Under the pieces are notes generated by a model. That model had not been told where the DNA came from and searched no databases. It saw only the letters and a program-made list of their open reading frames with translations. The position numbers and the translations under genes are program-made. A DNA stretch of 64,000 bases from positions 5,084,001 through 5,148,000 of the forward strand of contig JACCLO010000002.1 in the NCBI GenBank assembly GCA_029448655.1, written 5' to 3'. Below, piece after piece: positions 44,441 to 57,631 of the stretch (its first letter is position 1; the number at the start of each line of letters is the position of its first letter). Source of the DNA: Wolfiporia cocos (Eukaryota > Basidiomycota > Agaricomycetes > Polyporales > Phaeolaceae).

Positions 44441-47400
44441 TTAAAAGTCGTCCACGTCGTCGGTCGGCACGCCTCTGACGCCGCCGCTCTGCGTCCGCCC
44501 GCCGTCTCGCGCCTTCGCCGTGCGCATCTGCGGCACGCGCTTCCCGCCGTTCCCCTGTGCGGCCCCGTCCTGCTCCGCTGGGGGCTCGTCCTCAGGGCTC
44601 GTCGCAGGGAACGGGTACTGCGTCGCCGGCTCTGGCAGTCGCGCTTTCGCGCCCGCTCCCTTCCGCGCCTTACGCCGCTTCTTGCCGCCGCTCCCGCCTG
44701 TGCCCGTACTGAGCGTCGAGCCCGCGCTCGCGGAGGGCATCATGGGCGGCGCATGCACCCCGGACTCTGCGAGCTCCGCCGGGGGCGGCCGCGGCGGCGA
44801 CGGCTCCGGGTACGGCGCGGGGTCCATCCACTCCTCGTCGTCCTCGTCGTCGAAGTCGAGCGTGGTGTCCTGGTCCGCATCGGGCGAGCCCTTGACCTGC
44901 TCCGGGATGTCCAGGGACGACTTGCCCGCCCCTGGGGTGACCGGGTCGATCGGGTCGTCCTCGGTGTCCGCTTCGGACTTCGTGCCGCGGACGCTCGCAC
45001 CGGGTGACTCAGAGGCGGAGCGCGACTCCGGGAACTCCTCGTCGTCATCGGGGAAGTCGATATCGGGCTCGGAGACGGACTCGAGCCCGATGTTGTCCTC
45101 CGAGTCGGACGGCCAATTCGGCGGCTCGTCCTGCACCGAGAAGATCTGTTTGTGCGTGCGGAAGAGCTGCAGGAGGGACGCTGTCAATCATTGACTGTAT
45201 GGTGTGACCAGTCGAGTGACCACATACCTCGGTGAGGCGCCTGCGGAGGTCTATCCAGTCGTTCTCATCCTTGCACAAGAAGCCAATGAGCATGCTGGGA
45301 TCGAGACCGGACAGAGGCAGCTTCCTGACGCGATCGCAGTGGAACGTCCTCAGCTCAGCGGCAGAGTACGCGGTGACATAGTGCCGCTGCATCGGGTCGA
45401 GGTCAGCACCGAGCTCGAGCTCGCGCGACTCCATCTCGGAGCTGTCAGGCAGCGCGCTCGACGATTGCCAGCGCACATGAGACTGGGAGGATGAATTGGA
45501 CGTGGAAAGATTCGAGGCGGACGAAAGCTGCTGCACCAGTGGCGAAGGCGCAACGTACGAGTACTGAGAGAATGCGGAGCCGCCAGAGCCCACGATGTTC
45601 GGCGTCGTGGGCGAGCGGAAGTGAAGTGCTTTGCGAGCAGCACGTTCACGTTCACGATCGCGATCACGCTCGGATGTGAACGATGGCTCTGGCGATGTTT
45701 GGCGGGAAATCGGGTCGGGGGAGTCTGAGCCTGCATCATCGTAAGGAGGCGGAGGACGCAGAGGAATGGCTGGCCGGGCATGATGAGGATCAAGGTAGAA
45801 CAAGTTGTCTGCTTGCGAGCCGACGAAATAGTACGATGATGAAGGGCGGCCACCGGCGATGCCGACAGACTGAGGGAACGTATATAGTGCCTGTATATGG
45901 ATCAGTGACCAGAGCAACCGTAGTGCAGCGTCCGGAGCTCACCTTGATACTATCGTAGTAGATCGGATTTACCCCGTTGATACCCAATCTAGCCCCAATG
46001 AGCACGAGAACAGCACGTTCTCCCCATTTGCCGTGCTTTCGTGGTGAGCCCATTGTTGACCTCGATGCCGCATATACTTCAGATTGATACAGGACACCTT
46101 CAGGGCCAACCGCCACCCCCAGCTCTGCTTCCGGGAATGCATGTACAAGAGTCCTGGACACAGATTAGCTTAGATCCGTGATCGGTGGATGGTCTCGTAC
46201 TTTATCGCGCCCGCAGCAGTGCTGGGTCCAAACCACTGCCCGACATCCTTGCCCAGATCCTTCCCAACCAAAGCCATCCGATGTACACTGAATGGGCAGA
46301 GCCGCGAGGGGTTGTCGAGGAACCATGTGATGATCTGCACATACGTCGCGTAGTCCGCGGTGTAGATGGGGTACGGTGGCCTGCGCCAATCTGCTATCGC
46401 CGTGAGTGCTGTCGGTGGGTATATGCGAGTAGAGACACACCTCTGCCAAGATGCAGGTGCAGGAGGGCATTTGCCAGCAGAGACTGACCCGTCCGAAGCA
46501 TACAGCCCCACCCGGTGTCGCTTGTCCAGCCCTTCTCCCCGCCCAGCGGCCAGTTCCATCGCTTCGGCTGCGGGCTGTTCGACGTCGCCGGGCCCTCCGC
46601 AACCTCGTTCTCCAGTGCTGCGAGGCTCGTGTCGCGGATCGGCTGAAATTGGGAGCGGTAGGTGAGCCATATGCGCGATGTGAAATCGGAGTAGAAGACC
46701 GGGGGCCAGTTACGTGACGGGTCCTTGGAGTTCAGTGATGTGGGTGATGGAAGCGGCGTGCCCGGCTGTGACGGGTCCGTGAGGACAATAGGTGATGAAG
46801 AAGCAGATGAAGAGGGCGACCGGCGGGACTCGACCGAGCCGCGCCGTACTATGCCCGCGCCCGTGCTCGCGATCAGGGCGTTGGAGGATGCTGTGGGAGG
46901 CGGGTTGGGCTCGTATCCGGGATGCTCGACGCCCAGCAGCCATATCGGGTCCGTGCATTTATCGGGCGTCGCATCGCTGTCGAGTAGATAGCGCATGGCC
47001 TTGTCGAGATGGCCCTTGCCGTGTCGTGCAGCGGTGACTAGCGCAGAGCTTTTCCGTGATGAGCCTGAGGCGGCGGCTAGGTGCTGCTGCGACAGCAGCG
47101 ACGGGAGGGTGAGGTCGTTAGCGGAGGAGCTGAAGGTGTGAGAAAACCACCCCGAAAGGCGATTCGGAATGTCGGAGATGCGTGTTGCTGACGAACTGGA
47201 GGGGTAGGACACAGTCTGAGGGAAGGTGTTGTCCGAGCTCTGGCGGTCGGGGCGCGCTCGCGGCGAGCGGGGGATGTTGACGGGCTCGACGATGACGGGT
47301 GTCTCGTCCGCGGGGGACTCCTCACCGTCGTGCGGGCGGTCGGCTGCAGCGTCCAGCTCTTGTGATTGCCGACGCTTCTCCTCACGGTCCTTTGACCCCA

Positions 47401-47626
47401 AGGCTTTCTTGATTGATAACCTGCGGGACTTGGGTGCCTCGGGGACTGGATTTGAGCTCGAGGACGAGGAACTGGCGGTGCTGCTCCCAGCGCTCGTAGT
47501 GCTTGAGTCAACAATTGATCTCGACCTGTCTCGTGGCTTGTGAAGGAATCTGGAAAGCTTTGGGGCATGGTTCGCGTGGCTGGGTGGCGACGTCGATGGG
47601 GAATGGCGGGGCTGCTTGGTGGTCAT
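44441..47626 (-). CDS. ATG4: Autophagy cysteine protease ATG4
   Basis: Five exons (47626-46441, 46393-46201, 46153-45943, 45890-45228, 45166-44441) give 992 residues; yeast Atg4 has about 500. Residues 1-300 are Ser/Pro-rich and disordered. The C54 peptidase core follows: [34 protein letters not shown] with catalytic Cys375, the segment [20 protein letters not shown], and LDPHHARPA with the Asp and His of the triad. After the core a Ser-rich stretch leads to [21 protein letters not shown] and [16 protein letters not shown], and then a 240-residue tail with acidic clusters and [16 protein letters not shown]4 matures and delipidates Atg8. Exon 5 starts at a ctcctgcag acceptor because only this keeps the frame. 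Confidence 0.93.
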
Positions 47627-49042
47627 CGTGGTCGTCGGGCAGAGAGGGGTGTATTTGGATTGCGCCCCGCGCAGGCTAGTGTGCTACGGCGGCCCTATTT
47701 CCGAAGTCTTTCTCACCTCTTGCTTCGGTCTTTGTTGTGTCAATCAAAGCTTCAAGCATCAAAGCAGTCTCTTGTACATAAAACGTCGAGTGGCCGGCCG
47801 CAGTCTGCTAGACGACGGTCGCTGTAGGGCCGTAGACCTCTCCGCATTGGCCAGCTCAGGTCGAGAGGCTCAGTGCCGCCGTCGTTGATCAAACCACATC
47901 ACATTCGTTGCTCACGACCCCATGTGGCCTGAGACGATCTATGGATACGCTGATAAGTCTTCGGATAGCATTAATCCCACCCGACCCAGTTCTCTGTGCC
48001 TATCACTTCTAGTCGCGCGGTCGAGAGCAGCCAGGGACGACCCTAGCCAGTCAGACGGTGCGTCGAGCTTGTTTTTCGCTCATACATCCATACATTGTAT
48101 CATTATGAAGGCGTGTGCAGCTCAGAACCGCCGGTTCGTGGGACTCGGAAGCATTCAATGCGGTTCCCCTCCACGTATATGACGTGCCGATATGGTCATT
48201 CTTCAGCTGGCTGTGGATGCTTCTCAGGTTCTCAAGCAGTCAAGTGATTGACAACGGGCTCGAGTTCGCATCAAGGATGCAGGCAGCGTGTCCTTTGATT
48301 TGCATTCAACACCCATTGAATTCGGCTGCCTGGTCGTCAGTGGGCGCTGAGTATATAAGATCGAGGGTGCGATTCTCGGCTAGAACCCCAACAAGCACGA
48401 GTATTTGAAGGCCTCGCTTTGCCCTCGTTGAAACCGCACTTGGGAATCGGAATCCGCACCCGGTGAAGGCCACCGAAATCAGCGGTCAATTACAGGCGAG
48501 GGTGCAAATGGCTTGGTGAGTAATATGCGCACGTCAGGCCGTATCAGAACTATCCAGTCACATCAATCAGGGAATACCTCCGAATATGTTCTGACCAGCG
48601 GTCCCGCCGCTGCATCTAGTGCAGGGACCAGCAGTTTCCTGGCTAGCTTCAGATATTACAAACGTCACCCACTCCACCTTCGAATTTCACGTCTGTTCCC
48701 CCTAAATCCCCCTAAATGTATGCTCAGGAAGGTATGTGAATGCATGTGTCGTTCGAGCAACATACGCGTCCCTCCTTGGCGTGGCACCCAATACGTATCT
48801 GACGTCCACTCATTGCTCAATGCATCCTTCCCGCCAAATTGGGAGCACCCTGATCGAACAACGTGGGCACACTCGCCCTGAAGGGTGCACTCCGGCAGCG
48901 CCGATGGATAGCTGATGTCCACACTCACATGCGTCCAACATGCAAACGACAAGATCGTCGCCCTTTTGGTATGCTTATCATACATTCACAACATGTCACT
49001 ATAGATACATATGCAATAAACTGCCACACTTGTCATTCTGCC
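47627..49042. other. Intergenic, no supported gene
   Basis: 1.4 kb including the ATG4 promoter (47627 on) and the 3' region of the aldehyde dehydrogenase. Only short ORFs. A ccccctaaat direct duplication at about 48700-48718 is the only local repeat seen. Confidence 0.45.
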
Positions 49043-50846
49043 CTACTTCATGTTGACATTCACCTGGACGGCCTTGACGTGGGTGTAGCTGCAAGGCTCG
49101 TCAGGACCAGCGCGTCTACAGCCCAAGAAACCACTCACTTCGCAAGGGCGTATTCGCCGAGCTCACGGCCGATACCAGACTGCTTGTAGCCACCGAAGGG
49201 CACGGCCGGGTTGAGCGTGTTCACGCAGTTGACCCATACGGTTCCCGCCTTGAGCCTGTTGGAGATGTCGATCGCGCGGTTGATGTCGCGCGTGAAGACG
49301 GCGGACGCAAGGCCGTACACCGTGTCGTTCGCCATTGTGATGATGTCGTCTTCGTCCTTGAACTTGATCACGACGCCGACCGGACCGAAGATCTCCTCCT
49401 TCACGATCCGCATGTGCGGCTTGACGTCCGTGAAGATCGTCGGCTGGATGAAGTAGCCCGAGTCGCCGATGCGCTGGCCGCCGTGGTGCAGCGTCGCACC
49501 CTCCTCCTTGCCGGACTGGATGTAGCCCATGATGCGCTGCGGGCGCGGAATCAGTCACTCCTCGCGGACACCCAGATGCGAAGGCGTACCTCGTACTGGA
49601 CTTCTGAGACTTGTGGGCCTTGGAAGTTATCGGGCTCGAAGGGATCGCCGACCTTGACCGACTTGGTGAACTCGGTGAACTTGTGCAAGAACTCGTCGTA
49701 GATCTTCTCGTGCACGAAGATTCTTGAACCAGCACAGCAAGTTTGGCCGTGGTTGTAGCTATTCCCAGCCGGTCAACCTCAATCTCGGTCTCGCACGCGG
49801 CACTACGTACTAAATACCGAACGCAGCCCATTTGACGGCATCCTCCATGTTGGCGTCGTCGAAGATGATGTTTGGGCTCTTTCCGCCGAGCTCGAGCGTC
49901 ACGTTCTTGAGATTTGACTTGGCTGCGGCTTCCATGATCTTGCGGCCGACGAGCGTGCTTCCAGTGAAGGCGACCTATGCAGTCCCTCTTGTCAGCAAAG
50001 CCAGACACAGACTGCCCCGATTGCATACCTTTTCGATGTCCATGTGCTCGGCGATTGCTTGACCCACGGTGCTGCCATATCCGTTGACGATGTTGAGGAC
50101 ACCTGCTGGGAAGCCCACTTCATTGAAGAGTTTTGCGAAGTAGAGCGCCGACAAAGGCGTAAACTCGGACGGCTTCAAGATGATCGTGTTGCCGGTTGCG
50201 AGTGCGGGGGCAACTTTCCACGCGAGCATCAACACTGGAAGTGACGTCAGTATCAGCGCACGGGAACGAAGATATGACCTCACATGGGAAGTTCCATGGG
50301 ATGATCTGGCCGACGACACCGATGGGCTCATGCCGTGTGTAGACGAGCTGAGCCTGCGAAGTCTCGATGGTCTTGCCCTGGATCTTGTCCGCCCAGCCAC
50401 CATAGTACCGGAAGCAGGAGATCACAGACTCGACATCGCTCTTGGCCCACGAGAAGGTCTTGCCGTTGTCGAGAGCCTCTACCGCCGAGATCGCGTCGAT
50501 GTTGTCCTCCATCAGCTGTGCCAGCTTCAAAATGAGGTTCCCTCGTTCCCGCCCTGACGCGTTCAACCCCCATGTAGTGTTGAACGCATGATGCGCAGCC
50601 TTGACGGCGATGTCGATATCATCTGGGGTACCCTCCGAGATTTGCGTGATAAGCTTTCCTGTCGAGGGGTTGATGACACTGCGTGCGGGATCAGTTAACG
50701 ATCCCGGAACTCCGTAAGATGACATACTCGATCGTGCGCCGGGTCGAGCCGTCGTGGTATTTACCGTCGATGTAGAGGCCAGTCGAAAACTCGACGTCGC
50801 CCTTGAAGACGGGGGTGTTGAACTGGTGCGTGAAGGTGGAAGGCAT
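49043..50846 (-). CDS. NAD(P)+-dependent aldehyde dehydrogenase
   Basis: Seven exons (50846-50728, 50678-50284, 50234-50029, 49974-49811, 49758-49590, 49536-49139, 49088-49043) give 498 residues, the standard ALDH length. Signatures: [26 protein letters not shown] (cofactor), LELGGKSP with general base Glu268, and GQTCCAGSR with nucleophile Cys302, both at canonical numbers, then EEIFGPV and [15 protein letters not shown]. It belongs to the ALDH1/2-like class and oxidises aldehydes such as acetaldehyde or retinal-type substrates. No presequence is apparent, so it is probably cytosolic. Every junction keeps phase; the donor of exon 4 was fixed by the GIYYNHGQ block. Confidence 0.95.
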
Positions 50847-52102
50847 GGCGGTCGGCGATGAGTGGGGTATGGGAATGCGCAGTGCACGTCATCTGTGCGG
50901 TGAGGTACTTATAACTGCACGGATTCCCAAGGCGTTCCGCAGCTATCTCCCGGAAACAGTGTGGCAATTAGGAGCAGGTCATCCGCTCGCTCCCCCATTG
51001 TCCCAGCGATTCCGGGGCTTTTGCCGTGATCACCTGGCCAGTACCGCCAGACCGATGAATCAGATTTCAATCCTTTTTCGGGTCGAGTTTTCTCCAACCG
51101 GCAACTGCTCGTCAGCATCAGAGATTTCACTCTGGTGCGTGCACCCACGATTCGCCACGATGGCGACCTCCGCCGGTGGTTCTCTGCGATTCCTTCTCGT
51201 GATTGTCCCCGACCATTGAGCTGTCCACCCCGAGTACAGATGAAACACTTGGTCGAGCTCTAGCCCGGGCGTGGAGGTTGACCGGGACCTACGGGCATGG
51301 ACCGCTTGGACCTAACCGATGCGGGGCCCCGCGCCAAGTGGGAAATGGATAGGTGTTCTCACGTGTACGATCTATGCCTCATATGGCTACTGACTTGCCA
51401 TAATCGTCGCATTGTTGATCGGAAATAGCGACGAGGACGAATTCATTCTATATCTGGACTTTGCGGCCATACAATCAGAAGGTACAGCACGGCATGCATC
51501 CGACCGTGCGCTCGGCTACGCTTGTCTTCCCCGCCGAATAATATCGATGGTCGGGCCACTTGGGACGTCAATATTTCAATGTCGACAAAGCATGCAACCT
51601 ACGCGCTTTGAGCTCAATCGAATCCATCCTCTCGATATAGTTCCATACGGCGTGGCGCAGTCTCCGATCTCGTTGCCTTTGATTGTGTGCGACCATCCGC
51701 CATCGATGTGATGCGATGCTCATGGCATCTCTTCGGCGAAGAGCGATGCTTCCCGATAGCCGCGGGCACAAAGCTTGCTATCAAAAATTGCTCCGTTGAT
51801 GCCCGGCCCATTGCCCCGGAGCGTGACCTTGCAAGCCTCTCGCAGCTGCACCGGACACCAGCTTTGTCAATGCGACTGTCAATACAGCTGTGTCGGTAAG
51901 TGGAGTTCAGAACCATACACTAAAATTCACTTGCTTACAGAGAAACGAGGGAGCCATCCAGCATTATGGGGCCACTAGCCATTTGACATCCTCGCGATGA
52001 TGCACTTTCATTCGTAATTCGCGACTCATGTGCACGAACACATGAGCACGACGAGCATCAAGGGTCGACAAAACGAGCTATGCCCTTTCTCTCCGGTCAC
52101 AC
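50847..52102. other. Intergenic, no supported gene
   Basis: 1.26 kb containing the aldehyde dehydrogenase promoter. No recognised ORF or repeat. Confidence 0.45.
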
Positions 52103-53084
<982 letters not shown>

Positions 53085-56000
53085 GATTAATGATTCTCGG
53101 TTTGTGTTGTGGACGAGTGTGTATGCACGTTGGCCGTGTGACCGGTGGCTGCACGCGGTCACCAAGACGGCTCGTCGAAAGATCGCGATCTGCGAGGATA
53201 CTCCTTGACGCGATTCAGTGCGACGCTCGGTAGCCGGATGAAGATCGTGCTCGAGGAGTAGTCTCCAGCTTTGGACTGACAGTACAGCCGTCCATCAGGC
53301 AGTCCGCAAGTAAGCGAAAGCTCCCGATAAGACGGTATATCGCACCTAAAAGTAGTCTACTGGTGAATCAAAAGGCCTGCTCCTTCTATAGTTCCAGATG
53401 GATTAACGGCACGGAGTCGACCTCCGCGCGGGATATCCGAGCCGTAGAGCGCAGAGCACAATTGTGTAATCCAGTACAGATCATACACCGTGGACTGTCA
53501 CTTGCTCAGAAACTCAGAGTAATAGCATAGCAGAATGCTGCAGGCAGGCTCGAGTCGGAGGATCTGTGGCTAATATGAAATTGATGACTCGGTTCTCCTG
53601 CCAAATATGGTCCGAAACGCCTCGGGATTTCTCGGGTGCCACTGGTCGAGATACGCCGCATATCCTTGATTCTGCCTTAGTTCTGCACATCCACCTGACT
53701 CGAGCCCGTCCACTGTAGACGCCAAGAGGTCGCTTATGCTCCGCTGCTATATTTTCAGCATTAGCGATCATTCTTGAGCCACGATCCATGACGAGCTTTT
53801 GAGTGTGCGGCTTCGCGTGGTAACGTCGAGCATGATGGATCATCCAGTCCTCTAAGGTAGTCAACTTCCTTACTTAAATCTTAGATTACTCATGGAATGT
53901 AACAGCAAGTTTGCAGGATTTTCCACAACGACCCATCCTGGGGCGAAACTGCATCATAGTTCCTGAACCCGACGCGCAAGTGCAAATGATTACCTTGATG
54001 TCAGTTTAAAAGGTCTATGACTGACATAGGGCGGGTTTGGTCGTAGGAGAGCTGGTAGTGCACTGCGCTTCAGCGGCTCCCGCCCATCGGCGTAAACTAT
54101 TACCCAAGTTCTCATCGTCTGGTGGTTCCCCCTCTTTCGCTGTGGCGACCGGTTTGATCTGCTGCAACCTTCCGAGGACCTGCAGCATTTAGAAGACAAA
54201 CATGCAGGAGCAATATCTCTGCTACAAAACGCCTCTTGTGGACCTCTGCCAATTTCCTGCTATAGACGACTATTCACGACGGAACACAGTTCAACGTGCC
54301 TCCGTGCGGCGTCCCGGGTGATGAAGGTATGTTTCCAATTAGACTCGCGGTCTCACAGGCAGCGTGACGGAATCAACTTCCAATATCACTTTGACTTGTT
54401 CGTCCATCAACGGCTCGCAAGGCGGCTTCCCGCTCATGAGCGCCTATCGTACGCGATCAGGATGAACGCCTTCGGCCCTCCGTCGTTAAACATATATATC
54501 TTCCCACTCGATGCAAGGAATGAACACGCGCGCCCCACCAAGGAATGGCGTCAACCCGGCGCGAACTTGCACCACTGGGAGATCTGTAGTACTAGGAAGG
54601 TGAGCCTTCGGTGCTAACAATAGCCTATCGGTAGGGTTATAACTTGGTCTTCCGCCGGGACTGTCACGAACAACTACCGCGCGATATCACCTGCATTATA
54701 GTATCCAAGCTCACAAGCCGTAACGGATTCAGAATTTAACAATGCTCACTTGACCAACGGATTCCTGGTGCTAGAGCCTGGGCGCCTCGGGAAGACTCGG
54801 AAAGGGTGGCGCGCCGGGGTCGCTCGCGCCTGACTTACATAAGCCCAGCTGTTTCCCACCCCGCCAACCGGTTACCCCGAGTCCCGGTGGCTGCCATAGC
54901 TCGTAACGCCCTGCGAGTGGACAGATCCCTCGTTCCCGGTAAACTCGAAGCCGCATCCCGTATCGGCCGAGAATTGCACCATATTGATATAAGGGTGGGT
55001 GGGAAGAGGCACTCGGGTCTCCCTCCTCTTGCCCCCAGTATCCTGATGTGCCTTTGAAGTCTTCTCCGTGGGTCCTGTTGCTCGACCGATTGCGCAGCGA
55101 GCTGGGCCGCGCTGCTGTCGTTGATCTTATAATAGGTCAAGCCGGCGTCAAGAGCTCGGCGGCAGAAGAACTTCATCTCGGATTCTGTGTCGCACAATCC
55201 TCAAACAGTCACTCAATTCAAAGGAGCTGCAAAGGTCTCTATCTGCCCGAGGAAGTGCTATCATGGTTTTGTTCCGAGTCTGCCTAATGCGTACGGCGCT
55301 GGACACCACACGCCTCCGTCTTACACTCTGTCGCGTCAATGTGCCGCGCGTGTACTGTCTTCGTCGAGTCTGGCTTCAGGAACAGAAGCCCCATTGGCGA
55401 GGGTGGTCATCTGCTTCCTCCTCGAAATTCTAAACGGGAACTGCGGTGAACAGGCGCAGCGGCTATCACCTCCTCCTATTGGCATTTCAGTGCCGGATAC
55501 TGTTCATCACGATAGGAATTATACGGAGAGCGTGTCATGCTGGGTCAGGAGGTCGAGCGCGGAGATGGTCCTGATTGTCATAAACGAGGTGCGCCCTATA
55601 AAGCTGCGGTAGCCTCGCCCGCTTTATCCCCGCACCTCTTATAGCCCCGGAGGATCGCTATGGATCACTCCGTCCGCCTTCCTCATCCTCACCTGGCGGA
55701 ACACCGGCATGCTGCTACGATTACCACCACCTTTGTGGTCTCAGTCAGCGAGTTGCGACACCTGATGGCACCGATCCTTCTACCATTCAGCCAAAGGCTT
55801 GGCTGCTGTTTCTATATCTACCGAGATGGCGAAGTTCATCGCTTTCGGTCTATGGTAACCCCCGTCGTCCCTTGCATTGCCGATCCCAACAGTACTCTGG
55901 CTCTTTCAGTCGACCTCGTTCTATGTATGTGGGCCGGCAATGTGTACGAGGCCCTCTAGCGCCTCGGTTAGAGACACTCGCCGACCTCGTACACATAGTC

Positions 56001-56675
56001 TGCGACGCTGCACCAGCTCTGCGCTCTGGGCACGGCGTGTATCACTGGAACGCTTCTGGTCACTTCCACCGTCAGCTTCTGGAGTCTGCGGCCCACTTCT
56101 GCCCTGTGTCAGACACTTGCTAATGCTCGACGGGCGCGTGCAATTTTCAAGGGTGTGGTGTAATCGCCGTCCAATGACCGGTGTCGGCTGTGCTGAGTCG
56201 GACTAGGGCTCGTACGATCGGACCGCGCGGTGAATAACGCCCGCCGCTTACACCTCGGGTGCAGTCTACTCAACGCGATGTCGGTGACGGCCCGTTCCCA
56301 TCGGCGTGCCACTGGGGTATGTGGACCTTGTCGACGCTCAACTATTCCGAAAAAACTATTTTTCCATGCCTCAGGTCGGTCATCTGTCTAGTCATTGGGG
56401 CCTCAGCTGGGGCGGATCCCTCGCGATGGCCTATCATTTGATGATGTGGATCACCCCGAGCTGGACCTAGCGGCAACCAGTAAACTTTTACCCATGCGGG
56501 GTCATCAATCTGGGGTCATCTGAGAAGTCGCGTCGCCTGCAACCATATCCCGAATGGGCAAAATGCTTAGGTAAGCGCCTTGCTAAAAGGCACGCTCTGA
56601 CTTGTCGCGTTCCTCGTCTTTTGGACCCTCTCTCCACCTCTCGTCGTCCCCGCAGAGCCAGTTCATCCATCCGCC
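53085..56675. other. Gene-poor interval
   Basis: 3.6 kb without a recognised gene. Two ORFs merit mention only as unassigned: minus 54835-55197 (starts near a MKFFCRRALDAG stretch, 120 codons) and plus 55660-55959 (99 codons, with one hydrophobic patch). Neither shows known motifs. No transposon ends or RNA genes were noted. Confidence 0.4.
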
Positions 56676-57631
56676 ATGTCTTCAAACCTCGAGAAAGCAG
56701 AGAGCAGCGAAATTGCTGAGGTGAACGCTCTCCCCTCCCGCCATGCGTTCGGTCCCTCCACGCCCCATGGCCAGTTCCGCAAGCTGGGCAACCCAGGACC
56801 ACTGTTCGTTGTCTTTCCCTTGATAAGCTCCAGCTGGTCCTGATTCTGAGTGCTCTGCAGCGGTCTTTTCGCCTTTGCAGGGACAACTCTCATGCTGTCC
56901 TTCATCAATGCCTCCGTGCGGGACATCCATCACGCGAACGCGGTGGTATCGATGGCGCTTTTTGTCGGTGGTGTCACCCAATTCTCTGCGGGAATGTGGG
57001 AATTCGCCAGCGGCAACACGTTCGGTGCCACTGGTGAGTTTTCCTCACGGTGGCCGCGTCTGGCGCGGTCATGCCTTTTTGGGTTTACTGCTAGCAGGAT
57101 TCTCACGCCGATATTTGCCCGACAGCTTTCTCAATGTTCGGCGGATTTTGGATGTCGTACGCGACGATCTTCATCCCCGGCTCGGGGATCCAAGCCGCCT
57201 ACACCAACGAGGCCGAATTTGCGTCTGCTGTTGGGCTATACTTGTTAATGTGGTTCATAATCACTTTCCTGTTGTTGTAAGTTTGCCGTTCACGTGTAGA
57301 AATCCGCCAATAGCTAACTCTGCGCGCAGCATCGGTTCGCTAAGACGAAACATTGGCATGGTCGCGCTATTCTTCTTCCTGTCGCTAACCTTCCTGTTAC
57401 TTGGTATTGGTTAGTAATGCCTTGTGTATCTGGGTTGTTCCTCTAAGCTGATCGTATGGTCACGTAGGTGAGATGGTATCTTCGACGGCAGCGGAGACGA
57501 CGAAGGCGGGAGGCGCGTTGGGTATTATCACCGCGTTCATCGCGTTCTACGTCGGCACTGCGCAACTTCTCATTCGGGAGGAGAGTTGGTTTACACTACC
57601 TGTTGGCAATCTTCCTCAGCGCCTCGACTAA
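56676..57631 (+). CDS. GPR1/FUN34/YaaH family acetate (ammonium) transporter-like protein
   Basis: Five exons (56676-56803, 56861-57033, 57126-57276, 57330-57409, 57468-57631) give 231 residues. The signature NPGPLGLFAFAGTTLML matches the NPAPLGL motif of the family. Six hydrophobic segments follow, including NAVVSMALFVGGVTQFSAGM, TAFSMFGGFWMSYATIF, VGLYLLMWFIITFLLF, IGMVALFFFLSLTFLLLGIG and ALGIITAFIAFYVGTAQLL, and the short tail WFTLPVGNLP is typical. Members (Ady2/Ato1 in yeast) move acetate across the plasma membrane and are induced on non-fermentable carbon. The N-terminal 40 residues are polar and variable. The donor of exon 1 is gttcgt, as seen in the glycosyltransferase gene. It is isolated, with several kilobases of empty sequence on either side. 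Confidence 0.93.

Noticed and set aside
44520..45194. 224-codon plus-strand ORF rich in Ser and Gly
   Set aside because: It is a mirror of the acidic, Pro-rich ATG4 tail on the other strand.
54835..55197. Minus-strand 120-codon ORF as a gene
   Set aside because: No recognised motif, no splice continuation and no promoter features; composition alone is not enough.
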